From Phytophthora colocasiae (taxonomy: Eukaryota; Oomycota; Peronosporomycetes; Peronosporales; Peronosporaceae), in assembly GCA_018806915.1 (NCBI GenBank), contig JAGKQI010000088.1, forward strand, positions 1,240,001-1,304,000: a DNA stretch of 64,000 nucleotides, read 5' to 3'. The notes under the pieces were generated by a model that had not been told where the DNA came from, searched no databases, and worked only from the letters and a program-made list of their open reading frames with translations. Positions within the stretch are counted from its first letter, which is position 1. Every line of letters begins with the position of its first letter. A program made the translations under genes and the position numbers. This document shows positions 1 to 11,652 of this stretch, one piece after another.

Positions 1-48
1 TTTGCGCAGAGGGTAGTTGGGCCTCAGATGTGTGGGACTGCCACACGT

Positions 49-563
49 TTAGCACCGGCGGGTGCTCATACGCTGCACCGCAGCTCGTAGCTCGGCTACT
101 TCGTCGTCATAGCTGAGGTCCATGGGCTCGGGTCCCCCCGACCTCGTGCTGTTAGCACCGACCCTCGACAACTTAAAGTTGTGCTCGGCATTCAATGCCA
201 CGCTGACAGCGTCCTCGAAGCTACGAGGATTCTGACGGAACGCCTCCGTCCTGGCCACGCCAGCTCTCAAGCCTTCCATGAAGACTGTCACGGCGACCAC
301 CTCAGGTAGAGGATCGGCAGCCATGCCAGCGATGAGCGTTGGACATAGTCCACCAGATCCTTCTTGCCCTGTCGGCAAGCGAGGAAGCGTGACTGCACGC
401 GATACGCCTGGTTAGGCGGGGCAAACACTTGCGTGAGCCTGGCCTTTAGCTCGCCCCACGTGGGGAAGGCCGCCTCCACCGACGTCCCAGACGTCAAGCC
501 CATTCTCGTGCTCGCCCTCGAGCTTAGAGATAGCGGACGCAGCGGGGCTGCGTAGGTGTGCAC
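49..563 (-). pseudogene. Ty3/gypsy Gag fragment
   Basis: Two overlapping reading frames together resemble a retrotransposon Gag capsid domain. The upstream frame (288-563) holds a WGELKARLTQVF-like stretch and SRFLACRQGKKDLVDYV. The downstream frame (49-378) holds FMEGLRAGVARTEAFR and a MDLSYDDEVAEL segment typical of the end of capsid in oomycete gypsy elements. The frames overlap out of phase, so a frameshift separates them. No zinc knuckle, protease or LTR follows in the window; the piece runs off toward the left edge. It is an isolated, inactive fragment. Confidence 0.72.
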
Positions 564-1582
564 CGCACAGAGGAAGTTTAGTTGACTCGTAGAGTCTCGC
601 TTGCAAGGCGCTAGCCTCCGGTTCTATACAAGAACCAAGTAGTCCACTAAATACGGGACTCCCAGAGTCAGTGTCCCTATAATAAAGGACTAATACTAAC
701 TATGTAAAATGCAAACTGAATTGTATTGACTTCTATTGCCCTCATCCTAAATGTAACGGATTTAGTATTTAGCATACTAAATCCTAATCAAAATGCAATG
801 TGTGGCTCTTAGTCAACTGCCCTCACATGGGTACATGTGGCGTGTGAGATACGATGTGTCACACACAGAACTGTGACGTGTGTACTCGTGTGTGACACAC
901 TATTATGTACTCACATAAATGTATCCATGTGTGTCACACACCAACGATAGACATTCGTGTAACATCCCCGTTACAAGCTAGACATCAAACCTCACAAAAT
1001 TCTACATTTACTGGATTTATTGATGGCAAGGATGCTGAATCCACACCGCTGTCTTTGCCACAATCAGTAGGAAAAAGTGGGTGGGATACTTTCAACGACA
1101 TCATGGCACGCTATCGTATCGAATATGTCATGACAATTCCCCAACAGCGCAGATGTCAAAACCTCTATAAACAGGGCACGAAAAATTAATTAAATCAAAT
1201 ATAAACAATTACCACGCCAATTTCGGTTCGATATAAAGGCGCAAACATGTTGTATAATACTATATGTTAAAGCCTGAAATTTGTATGCTCCCTGCGGAGA
1301 ACAAAACAACGCGCAATGGATTTTAGAGCTGGGGTTTGGAGAGGTCGTTGGTCTGCAAAGACATCTTGATGTAGTCATGTACGGCAATCGGAAAGGTGAT
1401 GGGATGGAGGGTCATCATTTCGCTAATTGAGCAAACCAAGATCAGCCGGGTTTACTGCTCTGGGATGATCTGTCTGCCATAGGATAGAGTATTCGTGCTT
1501 GTGCGAAAGAGCTAAACGTTGTTCTTGTACGTGTATCACCAAGCTGCACTAGTGTATGTCAACCTGCCGATATCTGTTGGAA
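564..1582. other. No confident gene; TGTGTCACAC-rich stretch
   Basis: I see no recognisable gene here. Between about 855 and 945 the sequence repeats TGTGTCACAC / GTGTGACACAC several times, giving short palindromes. An AACATGTTGTATAATA motif near 1245 matches a motif found in the introns and flanks of the piggyBac at 5561-9720, so a decayed 5' part of the piggyBac remnant at 1990-2778 may lie here. An open stretch at 905-1189 has no recognisable domain. Confidence 0.4.
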
Positions 1583-1824
1583 TATGCCATTGAAAGCTAG
1601 GCTTCGTGCTCATTGGATCGAAAAACTACAGGCCCAACTCGCCCGTGCCAGGTCGACATTAAGTTTAAGCTAAATCCCCCGAAAAAGAAGGACGTGAGTG
1701 GTTTGTTGCAGCTTGGGAAGATTTCAGCCAAGCTGTGATCAAGAATGGCTTTTCCTTCATTTTTAAGCATGCGCTTGTGCGCAGCGATCACTTGGAACTG
1801 TCAGTGCGTATCAACGTTCTTTAA
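1583..1824 (+). pseudogene. pogo/Tigger-type transposase, C-terminal remnant
   Basis: Reading three frames in succession gives KARLRAHWIEKLQAQLARAR, then KFKLNPPKKKD, then REWFVAAWEDFSQAVIKNGF ending at a stop at 1822-1824. This order resembles the region after the DDE catalytic core in pogo-like (DDE_1) transposases, where a basic helix precedes a WxxxAWxxF segment. At least two frameshifts make it dead. The matching CENP-B-type DNA-binding end of such a protein lies at 3558-3840 on the other strand, so the two may be parts of related but separate copies. Confidence 0.5.
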
Positions 1825-1989
1825 ATGTCCACTACTACGGAGCTGCTTCAGTTGGGACAGATTGACTTAGGGAACAACAAAACTTGCCGAAAATAAGCAA
1901 TTTCCCCAGTTTATCGCTGCGATGTGAATGGATCTTAACCCAGTCCACATGCTCTCAAGCGGGTGAAGTCGACAACCCGTGACCATCAG

Positions 1990-2778
1990 TAAATGAATAC
2001 CTACATTTATGCAGGTATTTTTTATCCAACGTATGCTTTATCCGGTTACAGCAAGCGATACAAACCAAGAAACGGACAGCACCCTCGTTGCCAAGAGGAG
2101 ATTCAACGTAACGTAGTGTGCAAGATGAGGGTGGCATGGGAAATGACGAGGGACACTGACCAAAGGAGAACCCTGACGCTGTTGACTGCAAACACGGGGT
2201 GAAGCACCGCTATCGTTCATGCGAGGTATGCGCTATCTTCAAAGCCAAGTCCCGAAAATTTACGAAGGAGTGCTCGACCGGCAATCGACGGTACGTACTC
2301 AACACATAGTTTCATGTCATACGTCAAACTAACGGTATTGTGTTTGCGTCAGCATAGAACGAATCTTTGTACATGCTGCGGCTGATAATAAAAAGAAATG
2401 CTTTCAAACGTAGCACGACAACTGTGACAGTGACAACGATATTCCGCGGACCCTGTTGCTTGACACTAGACCCGCAACTACCCTTCATCGGACTAGCCAG
2501 GGAAAAATGAGGGTGTGCGTCACAAGTCCACCGGCACACGAAGGGCGAGGATGGACATGATGCTACGGATAATGAAGCAGAAGCCGATAGTGAAAGTGGC
2601 GAGGAGGCGGACACTGAGCAGTAGGTAGCACACCTTTACATTGGTAGTGAGCAATCAATTGGATCGTTACATTTTCATCCAAATAATACACCGTGACGTA
2701 CTTATGCAAGACCATAAAACATCTAGATATTAGAATAAAATATTTCCTCGTAAAAACGGCCGGAAAGTAAGGGGTTAA
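1990..2778 (+). pseudogene. piggyBac 3' end with C-terminal zinc-finger exon
   Basis: At about 2190-2280 the frame KHRYRSCEVCAIFKAKSRK then KECSTGNRR resembles the Cys-rich C-terminal finger of the intact transposase at 5768-9392, and like it is followed by a GTACGT splice donor. After a possible acceptor near 2352 and a degraded stretch, an acidic tail (DNEAEADSESGEEADTEQ) ends at a stop at 2622-2624, again like the acidic tail of the intact copy. The element appears to end at 2775-2778 with GGGGTTAA, the piggyBac signature. The catalytic part is absent or unrecognisable upstream. Confidence 0.6.
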
Positions 2779-3290
2779 AATCTCGTATCGAATCTGACCT
2801 AATCCAAATTTCTTTTTGTTTAATCGTCTTAATAGCCCGGCAAAATGACTGCAAAGTACAGTACGTATATGTAGCCGTTCCACTACGTATATACAGAGAA
2901 AGAAAAGGGTATGACAAAAGGTTTCGCAAGGTGATCGAATTGCGGCTTACAGTGAAGATATGACACGTCAAGATTCTGGTACGAGATTCTCCCACTACCA
3001 AGAGCGAGGGCTTTTCCCTGCTCTGTTAGCCAGCCTGGGGCGTTACACCCTTCCTTAGTGACCTCGGTGCACTGCCTTACGACAATGCCCCAATGTCGAC
3101 TCCTGGTTTGAGATGGACGCGCCATCCACATCCTGCGGATAGTGACATACCGACACGTGCCACAACCCTCACACCTTACTACCCGGACAGAAGCATACCC
3201 GTGACAAGTTGGCGCCACCCAACCCGGTGATTATTACCAATTGCAACACAATATACTTATCCTTGACTTGGACCACACTTCGAGAACTCA
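2579..3290 (-). repeat. Inverted segmental duplication, copy A
   Basis: This 0.7-kb segment is present again, inverted, at 20457-21172 with only scattered differences. The shared block contains the 3' end of a piggyBac element (2579-2778, ending in TTAA) plus about 510 bp of flanking DNA. Because the junction is the same in both, the segment was most simply duplicated after the piggyBac inserted. Open frames inside it read similarly in both copies but match no family I know. Confidence 0.85.
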
Positions 3291-3557
3291 CTTCTCGAGC
3301 ACTGCTTTTTCTCACACAAAAACTAAAATTTGGTCTTCTATTTGTGTGGGGGTTGCTTTTGTACTCGTATACAGCATTCGCTCTCCATTCCGGTACGAGG
3401 TCCGCTCCAATCTTTGGATTTGCTATTTTGTCGTAAAGGAAATCTATCTGTACATGTATTAATCCATGAAGGAAATCAACGTTGCCATTTCATAGACTAC
3501 GGTTAACATCCATCCGAAAAGGATAACTCCCAAGCGTCGCATCATTCTCTTTCTATA

Positions 3558-3840
3558 TCACGCGCTTTCATTGATGAGCTCCCGGGGCAAGCACACGCCT
3601 TGACTCACCTTCTGTATCCACTCTATCAGCATGCGTTCTAAAGGCAACGACGTCACCCTGAGTGGCCGGTACCTGTTGCCGTCGCCGTACTCGTCGCTCA
3701 TCATGACGTCTGCATTCTTGATGATGTCTGACACAGTCGATTGTGGTGGAGACGTCTTGAGCCTGTATGTTGATTTAGCCCACGCTGCCAACTCGTGCTG
3801 TGTCATATTTGGGCAATCCAGGGCCTTCTGGACGATATCA
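3558..3840 (-). pseudogene. CENP-B-type HTH of a pogo-like transposase
   Basis: The frame reads TQHELAAWAKSTYRLKTSPP then QSTVSDIIKNA, a helix-turn-helix with the LxxWA...PxxSTxSDIL pattern of CENP-B/pogo N-terminal domains, followed by LPLERMLIEWIQ, the start of the second CENP-B HTH half. The coding frame continues a few codons upstream of the first methionine but meets a stop. No DDE domain follows on this strand. It is a fragment of a pogo/Tigger element. Confidence 0.62.
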
Positions 3841-4030
3841 CGCTAGGCTTTGATCTTCATCTTCATCAACGTACCGAATATTAGAATAGCAGTTTGTATA
3901 TGTGCATGCGCAAAGGAAATGGAATAAATATTTGCTTTTCTCCCCTGCTAAAATTGATTATATCATTCCATTCAGGGTATTTAGTTTTAGTAGTACCGGA
4001 ATGCCCGGCATTTACTGTACTATAAGCATA

Positions 4031-4580
4031 TTATGCATAGGCCTGATTTTCAATTAGACATACCTTCTTAACGTAGAACCATTTCTCATCCAAGTGAACA
4101 ACATCGTGCATCGAGTCAATAGAATAATCCCCATTCGACGTAAAGTTGACATGGTTCACGCAGAAGCGCAGGCGCGCTATCTTGTGCGCAGGAGTGAGCA
4201 GTGGCCGCGTCTGACGCAACGCTCCCCGCAAATATCCCTCCTTCATCAGCTGCTGCACCAAAAAACGTGTTCACAGAGGCCGTCGCTTGAATACGACGCT
4301 GGTTCTCACGGATGTTCACTGGAACCGCAGCAACGTGTTTGCACAATGCCGAACGATTCAGCTTCTTCCTTCCTCGTGTGCTCTTTCTTGACTTTACTAT
4401 TACAGCGGCCCGAGGACGGATTGAACTCAATCCTCGCGTCCAGATGCGCGACACAGTGAAGCTGGTCATATGAATGTAGGCTGCAGTTCTAATGATCTCC
4501 CCATGACATAGCATTCCATTTATGCTTCGAAGCAGCAGGTGCTCCCACACAGCTTGGCGTTCTTCATCTGTGACTTCCAT
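4031..4580 (-). pseudogene. Tc1/mariner-type transposase fragment
   Basis: Starting at MEVTDEERQAVWEHLLLRS, the protein has an N-terminal HTH region, a basic KSTRGRKKL linker, and then in a second frame (4031-4261) HKIARLRFCVNHV and MHDVVHLDEKWFYVKK, the block containing the first catalytic Asp of mariner-like transposases. The two frames overlap around 4116-4261, so one frameshift joins them. The downstream catalytic residues are missing. Related fragments lie at 9960-10399, 10765-11440 and 30388-31756. Confidence 0.72.
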
Positions 4581-5560
4581 CTTAAGCCGAACTTGCTATC
4601 TTTTGAACTGATGGTGGCGGAGCGGGGGCTGAAGGCGGGAAAATCAAGATTCAAATGGATCGTTTTTGAAGGGGTATCACTTTCGAATAGATTGTAACAT
4701 TATTGGAAATGTGCAGTATTTTCCTCGCAGAGGTAGCAGTAGTAGTTTTGGGATGTCATTCCAACAGTACAGTTCATCGAGCCATGTCCACGGCGGCTCA
4801 ATACTAGTAGTTATTGTGCTTTCTACTCAAAATTTCCGTGCGCGGCTCTTTGAATCAACCGACAAGCAATCGCGCAAACTCTGTTTTGGCATTATTTATG
4901 CTGATAGCTGGGCACAACTGGACGATGCCACGCCCAAGAACAGCAAGTATCATACAACAGTGAACATCAGTCCATGCGGGCCGTCAGGGAGGCCCCACGC
5001 GCCGATTTCACTTCGTCCAGCGCCAACACCACCCGCACCAGTCACAAGCTCTTTGGGCTCCACTTTGGCTTCGACCAGCGGTGAGTCCACCACCGTACCA
5101 TCGGCGGCTCCCTTGACGCAGAGTGCCCAAGACGATGAAGCAACAGGATCCCGCCACACACCACCAGCAAGGTGACGTCCATCGCGAAGAACACCATCGT
5201 CAAGTTCATCTTCAACGGCGCGTGTTTCGCCGTATCCATTGCGTGCACGCACACCTCCACAAACTGCCTCTACATTAGCGGCTTCTTGCAGCCGTCTACC
5301 GCGCGTCTCCCTTGATGCCTCGCCAAATGGTGCTAACCAAACCGACTGCACATGGTTGTGGACGGGATTTTGAAGAGTACTGTTGGACAGCGGGATAATA
5401 CTGGCAGAAAGCTCGGACTTTTCGCTGCAAATGGTGCATCATTTGATGATATCGATATGGGAGAAAGTTTAGTGGTAACATTGAGGGACAGGCTACACTG
5501 GTAAACGACACCTGGTCTGTGGAAACACCAACGGAGCATCCTGGACCAGTGTAATGCAGT
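4581..5560. other. Unassigned, Ser/Pro-rich open frame only
   Basis: An open frame of 169 codons on the + strand (4666-5175) is rich in Ser, Thr and Pro toward its end and matches nothing I recognise; the opposite strand is also open over much of it, which argues against a true gene. The stretch ends at the TTAA of the adjoining piggyBac element. Confidence 0.3.
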
Positions 5561-8500
5561 TTAACCCCCCAGCACTCACACGTTGTATATAACTACATGT
5601 TATGAAAAAGGTCACCACGTCGTTTTATACGTGAAATGCACAGGTGTAGGTGAAAATATTTTCAAAAAACAAACACAAATTACAAAAAAAGCCTACGGGA
5701 AAAACTGAAAACGGATGGCTGGAAATTCCTCCTCATTCTAAAACACACCAGGAAAGCCAAAAGCAAGATGCCTCCACCGCGACGGCAGACTCGCCAAGAA
5801 CACGAGGCCTTCATGGCGCGACTGGAGGGAAGAGACTCGGTAGAGCGCTACCGGTTACTGCGAGAGCGTAAGGCGTATCTGGATGGGGAGCGTGACGAAG
5901 ACGCTGACTTTGGGAACGATGATGCACCTTCAGCCAGCAAACGATCGGCAGTGAAGAAGAAAAAGACTCGGCAGAAGCCGCCTCTGGCAGATAAGGCGCA
6001 AAAGAAGCCGGTGGTGAGAAAGCAGAAGAAGATGACGAAGAAAGAGGAAGCAGACATCGCCCGCAGGGATAAGGCTGCCAAGGAAGCAAGAGCCGTGCAA
6101 CATGTGGAAGCCACGACTGCACTTCGGGCCGCTGCAAAGGAAAAAGAGCGTGATCGTATCTTGCAGGAAGAGAAAGATTGCGTAGATGCACGCATTCGCG
6201 CGCTAACGGAACTGAAAAGGAGAAGAGCAGGAGGCAGGTCGGCTACCGGAAAAAAAAAGAAAGACGAGCACAACTACCCCAGGTGAGAATGTCGAAGCCA
6301 TCGGAAACGAGAGTGAAAGGTACGGCTTTTCTTATGCTGTATATACAACATGTGCAAATCTGATTATGTGGTGTGGTATATGCTGTGACTGTAGCCAGAG
6401 TCCTTATATTGGCGAACCTCCTGCATCTCCCCGGTCAGAACCTTCAGCATCGCCCCAGTTGGAGACATCGCCTCAGCGTGTTCTTGTCTCGTCAACTACC
6501 ACTAGGTATGAATGTTATGGATGTCGTATTTACAACATGTGTGTAAGTATTTAGGACGTATATTAACTCCTGTTATATTATTAGGTGTCCTCTCGTAGAA
6601 CGTGCACTGGAATCGCCGGTACCTGAAGTACCTACAGCGGTGTGTGCACGTGACGACGATGCTCTCAATTCTGACATCGACGGGAACGATGGGGACTCGG
6701 ACGAATGGTACTCAGAGTCGGAGTCAGCAGAGGAAGGAATCGATCGTGTTGGGTCTTGTGACGCGGATGTGTCCTCTGCCTGCGAAATGGGCGACGCCGC
6801 GGATGAAGCTGTCAACAGCAGCGGCATCGACGGTATGGTGTTGCTCGCTCGCGAGAAGTCCAGAGCCAAGAGGAAGTTAGAGCGTGAGCGCCTCGAAGCA
6901 GCAAAAGCGAAGTTGAAGCGCGACTGGAGTTCGACGACAGCAAATTGGGACGAATTGACCAAGAACGAAATGGAAGTTCTTGCTCAGGACGCAGACGCGC
7001 TGAAAAAGATGAGGGGGGATGGCTGGAACTTTGGTAATGTGTCGCTCAGTTTGGCCATGTTGTATATCTAACATGTTCGAAAATGTCTTATGGTGTATAT
7101 TGGTTTAGATGCTTCATCAATTCCGATGCAGAATGAATCGTATCCTGGGCTATTCCAAGGGGAGTACGGGCCAACCGAAGCAGTAATCGAGAAGGCCGAG
7201 TCGCCAATCCAGCTCTTTTTCTTCTTCTTGCCACCTAGACTGTGGCTTCGAATTGCTTCCGAGAGCAACAAGTATTACCACCAGCACCTGAATGGACGCG
7301 TCGACCGGATGTATTCGAAGAAGAAGGCGCAGGATCCTGATGCAACCAGAGAAGATGTGATTCTGCAAGAAACGAAACGGCATAAGAAAATCAAACCTGA
7401 GGAAATTTTGCACTGTATTGGACTATTAGTGGCGCGGATGTTATGTCCTCACAAGCGCCGCTTTTCGGATCATTGGGCCAATTCTGCTGAAGGCGCTGTA
7501 CCTAAGGGCACGTTCGGTCGCTTCATGTCTAAGGCAAGGTTCAGTCGAGTGATGCAGAATCTTCACTTTACAGACAACACGGACGCCCGAGCGGAAACAG
7601 ACCGCGCTTGGAAGATGCGCTCGGTTGTCGACACGCTTCAGACGACCTTTCGTGATGGGTACAATGTTCCGCCTGTACTGGCCTTCGACGAAGCCATGAT
7701 TCCATCAAGAAGCCGCCATAACGTGACACGTCAGTTCATGAAGGATAAACCCCACAAGTGGGGGACCAAGCTATTCATGACGTGCTGCGCAGACACAGCT
7801 TATTGTCTACGGTGAGTGAAACTGTTCTCCAGGCGGAGGACAATTTTTTTTGGGAGTGTTTAACATGTTGTATAATAACCCGTTTTGTTTTGATTTTTGG
7901 TGTTTTTACTACGATGTAGACTCGAGGTATTCTGTGGAACTGAGCAGCATTCGGATGAACTTGGTGGGGAATCGCCAACACTGTTTTCAGCCGACCCAAA
8001 TTCCGGTCCTACCGCGGTGATTCGAAACCTACAGCACGTCCTTTCGCCTCCACAAGAAGGGGTTTACCATGTCGTGGTCACCGACAGATTTTACACTTCA
8101 GTTCAACTGGCAATGCAGTTACTAGCGCGGAACGTGTATTCAGCCGGTACAATTCAAACGAACAAAAAGGGCTTCCCACCCGCACTGGTAGTCAAGGCTT
8201 CTACACGCCCAGCAGACGTACCTCGCGGTACAGCCACAATTGCAGTCGCGAAATGCTGTCCAAAAATGCAAGCAATGTTGTGGTGGGACAGGCTACCAGT
8301 ATATCTGCTTTCGACTGGTAGCAGCACCAAGATGGAGACGTGCGGTACGTTTGAACTGTAATGGTCGCTAATGTCTCTCTTACCCTGTTATTTATATATG
8401 TACAGGCCGCCACCTACAAGGAAGAGAGCGTAGTGTCATTCCCTGCCCATCAGCGATGCGTGACTACCATCGCTGGATGGGCGGGGTTGACATCCATGAT

Positions 8501-9720
8501 CAACTGCGTCTGCAGAGGTATTCCCTCCAGCTTTCGGTGAGGTTCAAGAAGTATTACAAGACTATCTTCTTGGGCCTCATCGATATAGCAATTGTGAATG
8601 CTTTCATAGTTTACCGTGAATGCATGAAGAAGAAAGACGCATCTGCAGATCACGCTCGATTTCTCCAAGAATTACAAGCCCAACTCCTTCAAGTCAATGC
8701 AACCGATTTTACTGAAGCGGTATGTTCTTCATGTTTGAAAATGAACATGTTGTATATACGGAATGCTGACTTTACGTATATTTTTGTGATGTAGATAATT
8801 GTACCTGAATTTGCCGATGAAAACGAAGGATCTGTGCCAGCTCGACACAAGTTAGTCGAGTTTCCTGAGTGGGTGCAGGTCCGTGAAGGTGTTAGGAAGC
8901 GACCACAGCACCAGTGCAAAGTTTGTTCGATTCGGAAGCAAAAGGTGGGCCAGCGAAGTGCCACGCGCTTCTTTTGCGAGGCATGCAGCGACGGAAACAA
9001 GCGGTACGTATGTGTGGATGGCTGATATTGTATTGCGCTAATTTGCCATTCTATGTGTATCTAGTGTCTACCTGTGCGATCGCGTTCGACCGAATCACTA
9101 CCCTGGAAATAATCTGACTTGCCATCAAATCTGGCACGTGAAATGGAAGAACGGGGACGAGCGTCCTCGCCCCCGAGTAGGCCGTGACATTCAAATGAGG
9201 GGGCTAGGTAAGAAGCGCCGCCGCGGCAACACACAAGGTGACGCTGGAGAAGACAGCGCTGAGGAGGAGGAGGAGGAGCTAGATGCCGACGAGGAGATCC
9301 ATCAGGACAAGACATCTGAGAACAGCTACGACAGTGGTGGCGTCGAGAATGATGCTGAAGCGGCTGAGCTTATCCCTGAAGGAGAGGTATAGTTGGTACG
9401 ATAGTGCGCTTCACCGTATTGCACGAAGCAATCAATACATAGTCGTTTGCACTTTACTCGGTTCCTAATAAAAAGGTCAATCTAGCGCGTTGTATATACT
9501 TCCTGTTGAAAATATGAGTTCTGACGGTGGTGTCTTTTACTACATGCTACTACATAGTACAGCCGTACGAATCGAGCCAGCTTCCCGCATCTCAGAAAAA
9601 GGCATCGTACTTATGGTAATCAATACAAATTGAAAGTATTGCATGGTTTTAACATGTAGTATATACAACATGTGTGGGTGTGGACAGGGTCCCAAAATTG
9701 ATGTGAGTGCGGGGGGTTAA
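5561..9720 (+). mobile_element. Complete piggyBac transposon with TTAA ends
   Basis: The left end reads TTAACCCCCC then AGCACTCACA (5561-5580); the right end is its near-exact inverse, TGTGAGTGCGGGGGGTTAA (9702-9720), differing by one inserted A. TTAA at both outer edges is the target duplication that defines piggyBac elements. Inside is one gene on the + strand (5768-9392) whose eight exons join without a stop, so the element looks structurally intact at 4160 bp. A separate, decayed member lies at 1990-2778, and an intronless relative of another subfamily at 60197-62144. Confidence 0.93.
5768..9392 (+). CDS. piggyBac transposase, eight exons
   Basis: Cut-and-paste transposase acting on TTAA sites in the nucleus. 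Proposed exons are 5768-6282, 6395-6505, 6585-7033, 7109-7811, 7920-8344, 8406-8719, 8795-9003 and 9065-9392; every intron (61-112 bp) has GT and AG ends, and the exons sum to 3054 bases, exactly 1018 codons with the stop. The first three exons encode a Lys/Glu-rich, likely disordered N-terminus. The DDE_Tnp_1_7 core follows, with the expected aspartates in LAFDEAMIPSR, VVVTDRFYTS and GGVDIHDQLR. The C-terminus has a Cys-rich finger (CKVC, FFCEAC, YLCDR) and an acidic tail. No frameshift or stop was seen, unusual in this window. The start is the first ATG of the open frame. Splicing is inferred from reading-frame continuity. Confidence 0.9.
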
Positions 9721-9959
9721 GGCCAACGGACACCTTGTTCAATCTCAACATCTTTGGAACATGTGGGTGCCATCGCAATGCAACAATACAGTAAACCTGA
9801 CGATCGATGAGTATGGGCAGCAAATTGCAAACGCATGGATGCTGGATGATTTCTTGCAGGCGAACAAACTGGCCGTTCTGGTGCCGCTGCTGAAAGCGAT
9901 CTGTGGAATATGGTAGCGCGACGTCTTCTTCCATCAACAAGACGCTCATCGTGCTTAAG
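9721..9959. other. No recognisable feature
   Basis: Immediately right of the piggyBac TTAA. A short open frame (9707-9916) crosses the transposon boundary and is therefore unlikely to be a gene. Nothing else is recognisable. Confidence 0.35.
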
Positions 9960-10399
9960 AGAAGAACAAGTCGTGCGTCTGATCAACTCGAGCAAAGGTA
10001 TATTTTTTACTGTGGATTCTGTGACTACCACTGTCTGGGTTTCTTCGCCACTTAGGCCGCTGTACCAGTTTTCGCCTGTAGAGAGATGACGAAAAGGTCT
10101 ATGTGTTGACTGGCAAGGACGGCACACCTGCTGAAGAACCTCCCGTTCAATACGTGCAGAGCAAGCGCTATATTCACAAGGTCATGTTTCTCTGCGCTGT
10201 GGCGAGGCCTCGGGGCCACCTACACAAGGACAAGCTCCTAAGAGCCGGCACCCTCCCAGTCTCGCTGCCGTGCGATGGTCAGACGCTCATTGCTGCCCAT
10301 CTGAACATTGCTGCTCTGTCAACTGTCCTTCCACTACCAACTTCAGCGCCTTATGCGCCCCGTACCGCTGCTTGTGTTCTCGATCCTTTTTTGCTGTAG
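9960..10399 (+). pseudogene. mariner-type transposase fragment
   Basis: From about 10085 the frame reads RDDEKVYVLTGKDG, then VQYVQSKRYIHKVMFLCAVA and RPR. This is the block after the first catalytic Asp in oomycete mariner-like transposases, where the SKRxIxKVMFLxAVARPR strand precedes the second Asp. After RPR the similarity stops and the frame runs into unrelated sequence. The HTH part upstream is not preserved beyond a weak match near 9930-10000. Confidence 0.6.
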
Positions 10400-10764
10400 T
10401 GAAATGTTTATAAATTATGTGCGGAATCTATAACTACTATACTGGGAGAAAAATGTGTTGGAGCCCATAAATATACGTTAAATTCTGTATGCACACCATT
10501 TTATGTGAAACATATACTTCCTCTGTTTGGGAAAGACCTCAACAAATGAAAAGAACTGTCTATAATTTTGTCAAATCAGCTGCTATCGATTCTCTGATTG
10601 GACTAGAATGAAGCTGACGATCTCAGCTTTCCATCCATACTACAATATCTACACAACTTGTTCGCGTTCCTCCACCATTCATTTCTAAAGACAACACGTC
10701 ACACCTCTCATTTTCGTAAAACCTGCCAGGAGGATACCAGCGGCTTGGTGCCCGATACGGCACC
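10400..10764. other. AT-rich, no recognisable feature
   Basis: AT-rich stretch between two mariner fragments. I see no gene, repeat or RNA in it. Confidence 0.35.
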
Positions 10765-11440
10765 ATGGCGCCCAACCTGACCGACCCAGAGCGCCGAGAA
10801 ATTATCGACGAGATGCTAGACGTAGTATCGACGGCGTACTACCCCGAGGATTGTGCTCAGAGCTGGCGAGAAGTTGGGGCATGATAGGGCTACAATGACC
10901 AACCTCTGACGGTCATTCCAAACGGCTAGAGCTGAATCAGGCGCTAAGGATGCCTGGCAAAGTAATATCAAGGCAAAAAGCGGTAGAAAACGACGTGATC
11001 GCTCAGAATTGTGTGTCAAGGTTCGGGCTGTTCCTATTACAGAGCGTCGGGCTGTCCGCCGTGCTGCTGGGATCTCGACCTACATGGTGGTAGCTCTGCA
11101 AAAGGAAGAGGTCCTGTTACGGCGTACAAGCCGCATCAAACCAGCGCTGACAGACGAGAATAAGTACCGTCGGCTGGAGTTCGTTCTGTCCAATGTGGAC
11201 GAGACAACGATGAAGTTTGACCCAATGCTAGACGTCATGCATGTTGATGAGAAATGGTTCAATGCAGACAAGAGGAGCTACCTAGTGTTCAAAGATGAGA
11301 AACCTCCACCTCGATTCTTTAACAGCAAGCGATTCATCCCGAGAATGTTCCTGGCCGCATTTGCTAGACCGAGGTTGGTGAAGACTGTCAAAACTTATAT
11401 TTTAGATGTTGTAATAACCTTTGTTTATGTATACTCGTAG
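10765..11440 (+). pseudogene. mariner-type transposase, HTH and first catalytic block
   Basis: The start MAPNLTDPERREIIDEML is typical of the N-terminal HTH of this family. A stop at 10882 and a further stop near 10909 break the frame, after which the sequence picks up again with a basic segment (KAKSGRKRRDRSEL) and a second HTH. Then comes LDVMHVDEKWFNADK with the first catalytic Asp, followed by NSKRFIPRMFLAAFARPR. The second and third catalytic blocks are missing. It is a truncated, inactive copy. Confidence 0.7.
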
Positions 11441-11596
11441 ATTTGATCCACACCGCAGTGCGTTGTTCTTTAGTCCGTCTTCGGCCTAATACCGGTTTAA
11501 TACGATCAACCTTAATCCAATCACTTTCTGCAGGGTTTCTATCCTATTGACCCGTCATATTGACTTGTTGAGATCTTTCCCAAACAGAGGAAGTAG

Positions 11597-11599
11597 TAG

Positions 11600-11651
<52 letters not shown>
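11597..11651. repeat. (TAAG)n microsatellite, left piece
   Basis: About 13 units of TAAG. It stops at 11651 where a Harbinger-type element begins; the array resumes in the same phase at 13378 and again at 18379. Confidence 0.9.

Positions 11652-11652
<1 letters not shown>

Noticed and set aside
4666..5175. 169-codon + strand frame as a gene
   Set aside because: No start context, no domain, and the opposite strand is equally open; composition is Ser/Pro-rich and unremarkable.
5811..6273. Two - strand frames opposite piggyBac exon 1
   Set aside because: Ser/Phe-rich shadows of a Lys/Glu-rich exon whose own frame continues correctly across seven introns.
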